A stretch of DNA of 64,000 bases from Ianthella basta (taxonomy: Eukaryota > Porifera > Demospongiae > Verongiida > Ianthellidae), in assembly GCA_964019415.1 (NCBI GenBank), contig OZ025871.1, positions 9,148,213-9,212,212 of the forward strand, in the 5' to 3' direction. Position 1 is the first letter of the stretch; every line of letters begins with the position of its first letter. Below the pieces are notes generated by a model, which was given only the letters and a program-made list of their open reading frames with translations, ran no database searches and was not told where the DNA came from. Below, piece after piece: positions 1 to 11,800 of the stretch. A program made the translations under genes and the position numbers.

Positions 1-420
1 GTGATTGGTGCTAACCTGCATGCAGGGTAAGTTCACAGCAGGCAACATCAATACCTATGCAAAGGCAACAGCTGAGACGGTAGCAGTGCGAAACGTTCTG
101 CAATGTGGGACAGTAAGCTGGAAGGTATGCAACCTTGAGAAGAACACAGGAAAAGCAAACTGTATGCACTGATTGTCACTTTGAGTCATTTACACTGAAC
201 AGATGCTTTATGCTGTTGCCAGGTTTTGATGTTACACTGGCATTGGGGTACCTTGCAGCCATGCTGGGAAACAAGTAGGCCAAAGTGGACCCTGATGATG
301 TGGTCAGGAGTGTGCCTGTGAGTGAAGTATATAAGACAGTGTGTTGATGCCTGCATGAATACAGTGCGTGTAATATCATGAACAAATGCATGCTAATTGT
401 CTGCTCTTGTATTATGCAGG
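1..420. other. exon-like remnants, no confident gene
   Basis: A stretch after an AG at about 24-25 is open on the plus strand to a GT at about 125, and a second exon-like piece near 270-325 carries an in-frame TAG. Splice-like borders with a nonsense codon suggest decayed exons. I do not recognise the protein. Confidence 0.2.
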
Positions 421-439
421 GTAACTCAACACCAATGGA

Positions 440-730
440 ATGGCCCACTCCAAAGGTCACAAGTGCCCAAGTATGTTATTCAACACCAGTCAAGCCTTCC
501 TGGCTGTTGATTGCCAAGTATTATTCACTTGCCCTCCCGAGAAGGCTGCCTTCGTACTGCTAGGGAGCTACTACGTATTTCATATAGGCTACCCACCACA
601 ATACACTGGATTGTTTACCATGCTGGAAAGGATACATGGATTGTCCACGACGCTCAAGGAAGTACCTAAGACAGTCAGGGCAGTGGAGACTGTCCTTAAG
701 ATGAAGTGCGATAGCAATGAAGACAATTAA
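440..730 (+). CDS. hypothetical protein, 96 aa, possible terminal exon
   Basis: The ORF starts at an ATG, runs 96 codons and ends at TAA. It is rich in hydrophobic and aromatic residues in its middle (a run containing LLGSYYVFHIGYPP) and has a charged tail ending in CDSNEDN. An intron acceptor (TTATGCAG) lies at 412-419, but the reading frame of this ORF has a TAA at 422-424, so any spliced form would need another acceptor. I do not recognise the family and infer no function. It could be the last exon of a gene to the left of the window or a chance ORF. Confidence 0.3.
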   Translation: MAHSKGHKCPSMLFNTSQAFLAVDCQVLFTCPPEKAAFVLLGSYYVFHIGYPPQYTGLFTMLERIHGLSTTLKEVPKTVRAVETVLKMKCDSNEDN

Positions 731-1100
731 TTAGAAATACATTAAATGAACTGTATGAGAGAACTCTAATTAACTCTAATTAACTGCTACAGAATAACTT
801 GAAACTTGTTAGTTTGTATACCATTCCGTATTCATTGAACTTTGAATACTTCACATACTTGCAATGCCATGCAGTTTATATGATTATGCATGTGCATCTC
901 ACAGTCATGTCAAGTGTTTCAGAGGCATATAGCGGATGTGCATGCATGCACACAGGAACATGGCCATGTGAATGCAAGGAATGCATGAGAAAGCCATAAA
1001 ACAGTATAATAAACAAACAAACAGACCATATGGCTGATCCAGCTTTTTGGATGGGTTCACTCATCAACATCATCTTGGTGGCAACAGGAGCTGTAATGCA

Positions 1101-1316
1101 AGGTATTCATCAGATCTATTACATCAACAGGTCACCTGATCAAACTAAGACCTCCATTGTCACAACACCAACACTTGCTCCACACCATGTATGGTGGGGG
1201 GATGAAGGATCAGATAAATAAGATATTCATCTATTACATCAACAGGTCACCTGATCAAACTAGGACATCCCTTTAAGTCACAACACCAACACTTGTTCCA
1301 CACCAATGCATGACTG
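1101..1316. repeat. tandem duplication, about 115-bp unit, two copies
   Basis: The word ATCTATTACATCAACAGGTC occurs near 1115 and again, slightly altered, near 1230. Both are followed by a shared block that includes CACAACACCAACACTTG. The two copies differ by small indels. No coding role is visible. Confidence 0.7.
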
Positions 1317-1343
1317 TCACAACACAACAGAGATATCAGAGTA

Positions 1344-1537
1344 CTTCAGGATGGTGATTAGCTACCTCCACTGACCAACCAGGAGTTACTGGGATCGGCT
1401 CATCCAACATGGCATTCACTATTGAGGACAATGATCCAGGTAAAACGCAACTATATATGCAACATTACTTCTGTAGGTGTAATGAATCTATTCAGTGTGT
1501 TTTCCACAGATGCTGTGTGTGTGCATAAAATTTGTGT

Positions 1538-1612
<75 letters not shown>

Positions 1613-1850
1613 AGCATGAATGAGGACAGGTCAATGGTATCTTTATACAATTCTATTCAATGGTATCTAAGAAAATATGCAGTGGAACATGTAACAATAA
1701 CCTTCATCTGCAGCTATCCAAGTGTGGTTTAATCCACAGAACTACACTGCCACTGAGGGTGATATAGTCAACAACACTTGGCAACAAGCTCTGTTACTAA
1801 CCATAACTGACCTCCAAAATGGTCATGCATTGTCCCCTCAATCCTGGTGC
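1344..1850 (+). pseudogene. Calx-beta-like domain exons, probably decayed
   Basis: Two exon-like blocks join in phase 1. The first ends at 1439 with residues AFTIEDNDPG just before a GTAAAA donor, the usual end of a Calx-beta repeat. The second starts after CTGCAG at 1714 and reads AIQVWFNPQNYTATEGDIV, the usual start of the next repeat (an F-x-P-x-x-Y-T-A-x-E-G pattern). Upstream of about 1370 the first block shifts by one base and meets a TGA, so the gene is either broken or has a different border. Calx-beta repeats occur in extracellular adhesion-type proteins and in Na/Ca exchangers. The family call rests on motif shape only. The second exon runs into a CA microsatellite at about 1857. 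Confidence 0.4.
1530..1612. repeat. (TG)n microsatellite
   Basis: An almost pure TG tract of about 80 bases lies between the two Calx-beta-like exons. Confidence 0.95.
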
Positions 1851-1856
1851 ACGGTA

Positions 1857-1909
1857 CACACACACACGCACGCACGCACGCACACACACACACAAACACA
1901 CACAAACAC
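1857..1909. repeat. (CA)n/(CGCA)n microsatellite
   Basis: A CA tract with a short CGCA segment directly follows the second Calx-beta-like exon. Confidence 0.9.
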
Positions 1910-1982
1910 ATCATTGTTGGCCAACACCTTGAAGTAACTTCTGCATAACTTAAATTGCCCTTACTTGCCTAAACTCGTACCA

Positions 1983-2075
1983 TAGTCTGCCTCCTTGTGT
2001 TCCCTAGCATATAGTCTGCCTCTGTGAGGGCCCTAGTCTGCCTCTGTGAGTGCCCTAGTCTGCCTGTATGTGTCT
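1983..2075. repeat. short tandem repeat, about 26-bp unit
   Basis: The word TAGTCTGCCTCTGTGAG recurs about four times with small changes, ending near 2075. Confidence 0.7.
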
Positions 2076-2309
2076 TATCGATTGCATGTGTATCCATGCC
2101 TGTATCATAATCCGTGCCTGCAGTACAGTAACTTGTTTATTCCACATACCGTAGTCTACCACCATTCCCCACACTGCCGATACGTCATTTTTCATGTTTG
2201 GTGCACGTGATACACCACTGCCCTACCACTGCCATATAGATGGATTGGTGGAGTGAAGAAGGGGATGAACGCCAATTCAGAAGGGAAAGCGAAATGAGCG
2301 CGACTGGGA

Positions 2310-2659
2310 TGAAGGCGAGTACCATAGGGCGCGACGGCGGGATGAAGGCAACTACGGTGGGATGAAGGCGACTACGGGGCAGGGCGCGACGGTGGGATGA
2401 AGGCGACTACGGCAGGGCGCGACGGTGGGATGAAGGCGACTACGGGCAGGGCGGGACGGTGGGATGAAGGCGACTACGGGCAGGGCGCGACGGTGGGATG
2501 AAGGCGACTACGGCAGGGCGCGACGGTGGGATGAAGGCGACTACGGGCAGGGCGCGACGGTGGGATGACGCCCACTACGGGCAGGGCGCGACGGTGGGAT
2601 GACGGCGACTACGGGCAGGGCGCGACGGTGGGATGAAGGCGACTACGGCAGTGCGCGAC
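2310..2659. repeat. GC-rich minisatellite, unit A, about 34 bp
   Basis: About ten copies of a unit containing GGTGGGATGAAGGCGACTAC followed by a GGGCAGGGCGCGAC-like segment. It is far more GC-rich than its surroundings. Unit length varies by one or two bases, so a translated frame would not be kept. It passes at about 2660 into a longer unit that shares its first half. Confidence 0.9.
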
Positions 2660-2914
2660 AGTGGGATGAAGGCGACTACAGAGGCGGGCCCTCTAGATCT
2701 CTGACGCGACAATGGGATTAAGGCGACTACAGAGGTGGGCCCTCTAGATCTCTGACGCGACAGTGGGATGAAGGCGACTACAGAGGCGGGCCCTCTAGAT
2801 CTCTGACGCGACAGTGGGATTAAGGCGACTACAGAGGTGGGCCCTCTAGATCTCTGACGCGACAGTGGGATGAAGGCGACTACAGAGACGGGCCCTCTAG
2901 ATCTCTGAATGTAA
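2660..2914. repeat. GC-rich minisatellite, unit B, exactly 51 bp, five copies
   Basis: Copies begin at 2660, 2711, 2762, 2813 and 2864, a strict 51-bp period. Unit B keeps the GTGGGATGAAGGCGACTAC half of unit A and replaces the rest with a segment holding GGGCCC, TCTAGA and AGATCT in series. The last copy ends in a variant. The strict period suggests recent expansion by unequal exchange or slippage. Confidence 0.9.
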
Positions 2915-3277
2915 CGCCGGGGATACGGTCACGTGAACTGCCGTGCACACGACAGAACCATACTTGGTGAGATTGCACTCTATGATGCATGCGCGCATAC
3001 ATTTCGTGTAATTTACATGTCACTCCTCATAAGCTCTCTCTGTGCATGCGTGACCCCACCCTAACCCCATCACCTTAAGACATTTTACCACTCTGTCAGG
3101 AAGAAAATATTCCTGGCTTCCAGATCCTCTTTACTAGCTTCTATCATCATTTCTTGGTCTATGATTTAATCAACCCATACTGCATGCACACTATACATGC
3201 ATGCAGTATGTAGTATAGCTGCATGTAGTGCAGATTGCATATTGCACAGTCAAGTGATCCGCCATCCCCTTCACTGC

Positions 3278-3762
3278 AGCCTCACACACAATCGACACCA
3301 CAGCCTCCAACACAATCAACACCACAGCCTCCAACACAATCGACACCACAGCCTCCAACACAATCTGACACCACAGCCTCCAACACAGTGGCCACCACAG
3401 CCTCAAACACAATTGCCACCACAGCCTCAAACACAATCGCCACCACAGCCTCCAACACAGTCGCCACCACAGCCTCAAACACAGTTGCCACCACAGCCTC
3501 AAACACAGTTGCCACCACAGCCTCACACACAGTCGCCACCACAGCCTCAAACACAGTCGCCACCACAGCCTCAAACACAGTCGCCACCACAGCCTCACAC
3601 ACAGTTGCCACCACAGCCTCAAACACAGTCGCCACCACAGCCTCACACACAGTCGCCACCACAGCCTCACACACAGTCGCCACCACAGCCTCACACACAG
3701 TTGCCACCACAGCCTCAAACACAGTCGCCACCACAGCCTCAAACACAGTTGCCACTACAGCA
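3278..3762. repeat. 24-bp minisatellite, about 20 copies
   Basis: The unit is CCACCACAGCCTCAAACACAGTCG with variants at a few positions. Since 24 is divisible by three, the array is open in several frames on both strands: plus-strand frames read as P/Q-rich (PPQPQTQS) or T/A/S-rich (TTASNTVA), and the other strand reads as V/A/E- or L/R/W-rich. A single extra base near 3365-3367 shifts the frame between the first units and the rest, which argues against long-standing selection on one frame. A GT-like donor follows at about 3801 (AACAAGGTATGC), so an exon use of the T/S-rich frame as a mucin-like stalk is possible but unproven. Confidence 0.85.
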
Positions 3763-4082
3763 GGGACCGTCGCAGGCATTCGCTGCGTAGCCAACAAGGT
3801 ATGCACTTGAGAGCACATAAACACATTTTCCTGTAGCACAGCTGTATAGTTTATAAAACCCATAGACTGTAGGTTCATAGCTAAGCGATAATTCCATTAT
3901 CCACTTACCGATTATCTGTTAATCAATTAGGATACAGCATACTTTCTTTCAAGAGCCAAGATGGCCGACGGTCGGTTCATCCTGGGTTTTCACCACACGC
4001 TCCTCGGCAGCAGCTTATTTTAGCACGTCTACCACCTTATATTGATGTGAGGTACAGCGTGCCACGGCTGGGAACGTTTGGG

Positions 4083-4170
4083 CACGTTGTGGGTAGCTAG
4101 CCAAGCCTGCATGCCCAACCTTGCCCTTGTCAATCAGGCCAATCAATCAAACACACCCTTGCTAATATAA
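4083..4170. repeat. dispersed repeat, copy 1 of 2
   Basis: The block with AGCCAAGCCT ... CAATCAGGCCAATCAA recurs at 5262-5340 in the same orientation with CCTAGCCAAGCCTCAACCTT. The two copies bracket a region with a foldback element and a TG tract. Confidence 0.6.
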
Positions 4171-4174
4171 CACA

Positions 4175-4450
4175 CTAAGGGACAGCCATACATGTGGTTG
4201 ATTCCACAATTGTCAGTTGATGAAGCCCTTTATGAATGTGTACCTGTAAATCCAACTGTTTGAAGGTATTAGTGTTACTTATAATGGCTAGTTGAGGGTC
4301 CCTGACTCCTGACCACCCCACAAAATACAATAATTTATGTAATGCATTCCTGTGGTTCTGCAGATTACGGGCAGCCATTTCTCTAGTTAGACACAAACAA
4401 ACTACATAATTATGCTGCTGTAGGGTCACAAAATGGTCCAGTAAGGTGCT
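4175..4450. other. no gene recognised
   Basis: Unique AT-rich sequence lies between a dispersed repeat and a foldback element. A minus-strand ORF of 96 codons covers it, but it has no recognisable motif and I see no splice context. Confidence 0.3.
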
Positions 4451-4451
4451 C

Positions 4452-4590
4452 GATGCATACACCAAACGTATGACTTAGACTGAGAGTCTGCAGTGCACAG
4501 GAGTCATCACACTATATATAACACCATATAACAGAGGTGCAGGCATGCGACTGTAGACTCTCAGTCAGAGTATGTTTGGTGTATGCCATC
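4452..4590. mobile_element. small foldback element
   Basis: Arms of about 40 bp, near 4452-4494 and 4551-4590, are inverted copies sharing ATACACCAAAC and GACTGAGAGTCT. The loop is about 55 bp and partly palindromic. No ORF lies inside. The form fits a non-autonomous foldback/MITE-like insertion. Confidence 0.65.
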
Positions 4591-4631
4591 ACCTCACTGA
4601 GGCGATGGTAGTTCTCTAGATCTAAGGGGTG

Positions 4632-4764
<133 letters not shown>

Positions 4765-5261
4765 GAGTTTTCATGTAGGTCATGTATGAGTGAGCAGAGG
4801 CTAAAAGTCAGTATCCTGAAATGTGACTGGGAAAGAACTTACTTGCTTATTGACCAGGGCAAGGACTTAGGTTGTGCAAGGGCTTGGCTGCAAAATGAGC
4901 ACAGCATGTTCAGCCCTAGTAGAAAGCTTGTCAAGACTGTTTGACATTATTCTTTAGCGTACTGCTAGCAAAAACATGCATGATATATACACTTGCTGAG
5001 GAGGGTGGATATATACAAAGGTATTCTCAGCCAAACGACAAGGTGTACCTGCCCCCCCCTCTGCAGTGTAATGCCTAGTAGCACATTGTCCCTACCTTTG
5101 GCAATACAGGTTAAGTGATAAACATTCATAGGAGCTAGTATGTATGAATACTGCTAAGTGGTCATTAACCGATTAGGAGAGAAAGACATTCATTGGCTGC
5201 TATGCAGACACCTCCCAAAAGGTCTCAACAACAAGGTGATCTAGCCCAGCACTAATCACCT

Positions 5262-5340
5262 AAGTGGGTACCTAGCCAAGCCTCAACCTTGCCCTCTACA
5301 ATCAGGCCAATCAAACACACACATGCACCCGTGCTCCCTA
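5262..5340. repeat. dispersed repeat, copy 2 of 2
   Basis: It matches the block at 4083-4170 in the same orientation, with shared CAATCAGGCCAATCAA and the following ACACAC words. Confidence 0.6.
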
Positions 5341-5504
5341 ATTGTGTTACAGGAATCCAGGAACCCTGGTGCTCAGACAACAGTCCATGCCAGATATTGA
5401 TTCTGTTGTCAATGCAGCTTAATTAACTCAATGATGGTAGTACACACCATCATTGAGTGCTTTTGAATGCCTACAGTGAATTCCATTGTTGGATAACACC
5501 CTAT

Positions 5505-7560
5505 AATTCTGCCCACATGTCTTGTCCCATCCTGAACCAGGACCAGACCCTACATGAATAGCCTTCAGCAGAAACAACAAATGTGCCTACAGTAACATTG
5601 CACATCAAGACACAGACATTATATCATGCTACCTTTGCAACCAAGCAGGTGAAGTCTGGAGTGCGATAAATGTTATCTCACACTTGAACTTGAAGTCATA
5701 CTATTACACTACACTCTAGTGTGATGCTCAATGATATCTTCATTCATACCCAAGCTTAAGATCAACTGCAGCACTACAGGCCAGTATAGACATATACATG
5801 TTATGAAGATTGAAATAAACTACAGACACTAGCTCCTGCCCTTTGGACTTCTGTCAACTGCTCAAAGGATCATTCACTAAAGGAATACCATGCAGATTAG
5901 AGGAACCTGTCATGTAAAGTACACAGACAAACTGGCTGACTGAATACTGCTATAGAACATGAGAAGTAAGCTCTGAATTGCACCATGCAGTTACTGTACA
6001 TGTGCAGTGAGCAGGTGGGCAACAACAGATGGCACAAGCTCCGAGGAATCCCAATTACACAGGGCCACTTTCTAGGTGGGGCATCCCACATAGTGCCTCA
6101 CTTTCATCCACACATAACCACTCACTATGCACCTATATAACTATCTAGCATTGGTCTTGTCTAACATGTTCGTACCATAATTTTATGCATGCTTGTCCCA
6201 CAAGACATTAGGCGAATTTTCATCATTAATTAAACCCCCAATATATGTACGTTCACAATACAGTATTCGATACAAACCATTACTTCATTGTAAACTAGTT
6301 TTATGCTACAACACTAAACCACATATGCAAGCTTGCTTGAATGTTCCACATTCTAATTGTAGTAATTACTCGTTTTCTTCATGGGTGTACACTCAGGATA
6401 GCTAAACACAGAAACACAAACAGCATAATATTAGACAGCTGCAATACATCAGTGGTGTTAGCATGAGCTAATATAACCCAGGGTTGTGTCAGTGAAAGGG
6501 AGACCAATGAGTCAGCTATAGGGTAAGATTCCAAAGTGAAATGGGCAGTTTCTGGTCTAGCGTGCTTGTCCCTCTCCACCTCAGGTGCTTCACTGCATCC
6601 ATAATCTAAGTGCAGTGGGGTGGAGCTAGACTGCTCATATTTACACGGATGAGTGACATGCAAGTAGCCATGCTGTAATGATTTAGCAGTTCCAAAATGG
6701 TGATAGAGACTGATTTGAATTTTGACAACAAACACATGCAGGAGGCAGATAGGAAGATTTAGTTGACTGTGATAGGAGTAGAGTTGAGGACCTTGGGAGC
6801 AAACAAAGCCATGTATACACTATAGAAAAACTTAAGCTCAGTGTATGTTAGTGTTTCCAAGACGAAAGCCCTACAACTGTCAAGGTCACTAAGAGCAAGA
6901 AACCAAGAGAATTAAATAGTTTATTGCAATATACGTGATACTCATACACAATGTGAAGCATTAGATATGCATACACACTAATACTGGAATATAAGTATAA
7001 CCTATTTATAAACTATAAACATACTTCTATGCAGACAGATCATATAATAAATGGACACTTTTGTTTGTTCCAAAGTATGTCCGCTTATATAAGGATCTAC
7101 TGTATGGCATGGCCTACCTTTGTTTATGGGAAGCTCAATTGATAACCCCTCATCAGGGAATGAGGGGAACTAATTGCCATGTGTTTGTTGACAGGTGGGA
7201 GGTAACCTACCCCAGACACGTGTCAAATGGCCAAAACAACAATACCTAAAATGGGGTTATGGATTACAACGGAACCTGTCTAAAATGGTCACTGTGTAAG
7301 ACAGCCACTTCTCTAAAGCAGCCAGACACCCAGCCTCCTGGCCCCAAGTGGCACTAATATAGCACTAAAACATTGTGGTCTACCTCAAGCTCTGAAATGC
7401 AGCCACCTCTCTATAAAGGCCAATTGCAAGTGGCCCACAGGTGGCTGTCCAAGACAGGTTCCACTTTATCATGGCTCTGAGCTTCCCATAACAAAAAGAG
7501 GGGTTAGTGTACAGACCCTCGAGCTCATTTGGAGAGCAGAGACTGAGTAAAATGGCAACC
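5505..7560 (-). pseudogene. decayed duplicate of the MRPL15 exon 2 / intron 1 region
   Basis: The block follows the MRPL15 locus (30.5-31.65 kb) in order and orientation. The exon 2-like part near 5510-5580 keeps ACATGTCTTG and CAGCCTTCAGCAG but has lost the ribosomal reading frame. AAGACATTAG near 6202, GCAATACATCAG near 6440, AGCTCAATTGATAACCCCTC near 7131 and AGCTTCCCATAACAAAAAGA near 7480 follow the matching words of intron 1. An element with its own ends (7262-7475) sits inside. Exon 1 is absent. This is a DNA-level segmental copy, since intron sequence is retained. No function is expected. Confidence 0.6.
7262..7475. mobile_element. MITE, family M1, copy 1 of 3
   Basis: The element starts with GGAACCTGTCTAA and ends with TTAGACAGGTTCC-like sequence (here CAAGACAGGTTCC). 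Copies lie at about 33803-33965 and 45110-45268. The 45-kb copy begins ACAGTAGAACCTG, which resembles pogo/Tigger-type termini. The body contains CCCCAA(G/A)T(G/A)GCACTA in all copies. No protein is encoded. The pogo/Tigger link is inference from the end sequence. Confidence 0.6.
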
Positions 7561-7999
7561 AGGCTACAGGTAGTTTAGTGAACCAGCGCCCAAAACGTAG
7601 TCTGGTACAATTGCACAATACATTGAGTAATCAAAAACTTTAAATTCGGTATGTCATATGATGACAGCTGCGAAGTGTATTGTGTGCAAAATGTGGTTCC
7701 ATTTCGTCCAGTAAAGGGTGGCTGAACCTCAGGTTGAGGTTTAGCCATGGCCTCATATAAACCACCCACTGTAACCTGATTTTGGCATAATTATACGGAG
7801 GTATAATTAAATAACGATTAAATAACGATGCCACCTTTCAACTGTACATAGCATATACAATCATGTAGAACAGTGCGTGCACATGCCTCCTGAATTAATC
7901 GTGTGAATTTCAACCAATACATACTGATAGGATATGCATTTATGCAGTAACAATAGGACAAGCTATATAATATTATGTATTATTCTGTTTAGAGTATAG

Positions 8000-8180
8000 T
8001 GGTGGATGGCTTTAGTTCAGGATAGGGAGGCCTATACGTCCAACAGAGGAAGGCCTTAGTCCAGAAGGGGAAGGCCTCATTAGTCCATGCAGAAGTAGAA
8101 GATCATGTCCAGCAGGGGAAGGTCGTGGTTCTGCATGCAGAGGAGTCCCATTCCCAATCCCATTGGTCCAGTAGAAGAAG
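8000..8180. repeat. degenerate tandem repeat, about 25-bp unit
   Basis: The phrase GTCCAGNAGGGGAAGGCC recurs in diverged copies (near 8050, 8108 and 8168). It is too irregular for a coding reading. Confidence 0.55.
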
Positions 8181-8629
8181 ACCATGGTACAGCAGTGCTG
8201 AAGGAGAGGAAGCCCATAATCAGTGCAGTGGAAATCCGTTGCAGTAACAAGAGGAGGATGCCAGCATACTGTAGTATAGATAGCTATAGCCGTATATATC
8301 TATAGTCTATTGCTATAGTCTATATATTGGCAATTAGCTAGTTCTCAGCAGTGCTGCACGTAACTTTGCAGGTAATAATGCTGCTATGGTGTGTGACTAA
8401 ACTGCTATAAGAATGCAGATCTCGCTACAGTAAGAAATTACGGTCACAGTCATGGTTTCCCTAGAGCGTCCTTTGGCGTTGTATATTCATGCACATTAAT
8501 AACCGCAAAGTTGACACATGCAACCAAACAAGGCGTAGTTTATGATTTGGGGAATTCCCTGAGTTACATCATCCGGAAGTGGGATACTTTCCCACACAGA
8601 AGATTCTCAGTTGAATCCAAGAACCAGCG

Positions 8630-8809
8630 ATGAGTCTCGTTTTGTCAACCGAGGGATCACTGTATGGAGGTGAATCGGATCACGACGGACCCATTAGAGA
8701 GGCCGAGTGCGCCCAAGTGTACACTCATACCACGGGCATTCAGAAAAAGGCGAAGCCTAAAGCTCAGGATGAGAGCTTGAAACCGGGTACAGTCAAGACT
8801 ATGATTACG
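8630..8809 (+). CDS. exon 1 of the ZU5/CARD-like gene
   Basis: Sixty codons from an ATG to a GTGAGT donor, phase 0. The segment is hydrophilic, with no signal peptide, and contains GGESDHDGP and KKAKPKAQDE. Lack of a signal sequence fits a cytosolic protein. Splicing to 10222 gives an in-frame join. Confidence 0.6.
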
Positions 8810-11800
8810 GTGAGTAGTACTGCCTCGTAATCCCATTGTTATCTTAGAATAGTGGCAAGTTTGATCATTTCCGTGTGTCGACAGTTCGATTTTTGTAAGC
8901 TATCGCCGAATGGCCGTGTGACACGTAGCTAGCTAGCTACCTTCAATAGCGAGCGATCCATTTACCTGCGTACCAGGTTTACAAGGACTATATCTACCCC
9001 TGGTAGCTAGCTACTCTCTGTAGGGGTATCAGTCACAACTGACATGCTACAGTTCCAAAGTATGCATGCATTTTAGGTCAACTAGATGACTCTCATTCTA
9101 GGCATTTGCACCTCTCCTCTTCTTTGCTAAACAACTGAGTGCATAGAAGTCCATGTCACAATAGCACTTTCAATCGCAAATGGAATGTCACACATACTCG
9201 CAAGGAGCGTGACTGGTGATGACTGAAGCTATAATGTCCAGCCAACACTAACAATATTCTATTTAAGACCTAAAGACCTTTCTTGTGATGATTAGCTAAT
9301 CCCTCTCCATGCTTAAGACTCTCATGAAGACTACAGAACAGTGTCATTTGGCTTGTTCATCGCATGTATAAACTGTGGTGATACAGATACTGTTACAATT
9401 TCAGTACTCTCTCTAAAATTTGTCACTCTAAGGATTCATCACCTAGAACGACTGGCCAAGCCTTGGTGCCTGCAGCTGCATGATTGTCAGTTTCTAGGAG
9501 TCTTTGTGAATGTGATAGTTTTGAAGCTATTGCTCAGAGTTCAGCATTCGCAACATGAGCAGCGACTCTAATGAAGCTTTCTATGCAAGGTTGACCCAAC
9601 TGCACTAATGGTTAGCCCGAAATATTTGTCGTTCTCAGCTATCTAGCTCATTCCGATTGGAATTACCACCAAGAGGCAAATTTTCTGAACACATTGGGCA
9701 TCACATTATTAGGCAGAAAGGCTGGAGAATCTGGTATGTTAGCTACATACCTGGCTAGCCGTTTCCATCCATAGTCTGACAAGGTGGAGCTATACTGATG
9801 TGTCTTTGATATACCTTAGACTGCCTCTGTGTTGGGTAGCTTTAGCAACTGAAGCCCAGTAAGGTATCATCCTGGCTGGCTTCTCACTGACACACCTAAC
9901 TTTCACTGTTATGAAATGTGTCGCATCACTGAATCCATCCATGATATTGTGAGTTGGTTTTGCTGCCCAAGCAGTCATGCTGTATATTTCTTAATGCAAA
10001 CTTTAGTATGATTCTGAGATTACTTGGAACACACTTCACAATTCACAATGTATCTAGTATGGAATCCTCCTTATAACGCCAGTATTTGCACAATTTCCTG
10101 GCAAGTAGCAAATTTATTTAGGTTTACGTGTACTGTGCATGAATTAAATTGTAATTTGATTAAAAATATTGCCCAGTGTATGCTGTACCATCTAATCATA
10201 TTAGTGTTCTCCCACTTGTAGGCATGGCCATGCTCAGTTTCACAAATGAATGCCGTTGAAGAGGGAATGAGAAAACTGACCACAGAAGATGTATCCTTCA
10301 AAGACAAGTGCTTTCTGTTAGGTGATGTCCATCAGCTTATTACGACCACATCTGGAATTAGCACTCCCCTGCTGACCGTTGGGGAGAGCTCAAGGCTAGA
10401 AGAAGATGCCTACTGTGCCCACATTCAAGCACCCGAAGGAGTAGTCAGCCCAGGGGTAGAGTTAACATTGCATTATGCTGTCATCCTGGAAGGACCGTTC
10501 GAGTTACCTAAAGGATATCGACGAGTTAGCTCTGTTTTGTTCCTTCATTGCAACAACGTAAAACAACTCCAAAAAGAACTAACCCTTCAACTGCGGCATT
10601 GGGCTGATATCTGTAGAGGCAAAGAAAGTGGTTTGTGCTTTATGAAGGCCAATCATGAGCTAGATAGCGGTGTGAGTCACTATGATTTCAGGCCACTGGA
10701 GGGAGGACATTTTAAAGCCAATGAGAAGTGTGGAACTATTCGCCTAAAGAGCCACTTCTGCCTACTCTGCACAGCCATAGATGAGAGCAAGGGATACACC
10801 TCTGATCGGTGCTATGCAGTTCTTTGCTGTAAGAGGAACCAGGAGTTCAGGATTTGCATTGTGCATGCTGTTCCATCCTGGTTTGAGGTAGGTTGTTGTT
10901 TGGAACACAGTCTTGCATGCCAGCCATTCCTGTGGGGGAAATAGGGGCTGGCGCGCAAGACTATTTGGAACACATGATTTATAATGCCAATTCCTGTGTT
11001 GAAATATATTAGTTGAACGAAGGCAGAGTCATTTCAAAACAACTTGCAGTGTATTGTGACATGCTTTGCAGGAAATTCAATAGAATATTTGTGCAGATTG
11101 ACTCATGCAAGGCTAACGAATTAGCTTTTGTGTTGTCTGGTAACGAATCTGCCTTCATTCTGACTTGTTTGCACAACACTGGTATATAGTTGTCGGTGGC
11201 TGGCTGCCAGGTGACACGAGATGAAGAGTGTGCTTTTCACCTCCCATTTTGAGAATCGCTACACAAGCCTCGCATGGGCAATGTACCCTTTCCCTGAAAA
11301 GTGGTTTGGTTATGCGAGACTAACATTTCTTAGTACTTACAAATTGAGGCAAAGGTAATAGGGATCAATAACTATTAACCTTGTGTACCTTGGGATTCCC
11401 AAAGAAATACAGCTGCCATCACAGATCACACTACACAGTATGTCGTCCCAGCCACTCACCAGCACCTTGAGGAAGACTTGAGGAGCTATGCAAATTTATC
11501 TTGTAAAAGACATCAATGACCATGCAGTGGAACATGTATGGTAATGAGCGGTAGAGGACTAAATTTGAGAACTGCTTGGCGACCCTATATATGCCAACCA
11601 GTGAGCATCTTTGTTGCTCTGACTTCTGCCATTTGGCCATGACACTGAGCAGAACTAACTGACTATTATGCTAATTTTGGGAACTCTCTTGCTTGTATGA
11701 TTGAGAATTTCTAACCCTAGTCCTTCTTAAAAGTTCAAAGCAATTTGTCACGTGTACTCTGGCATTCTTCTGTCTAAAGGAAGGTAAATGCAGGCATTGT

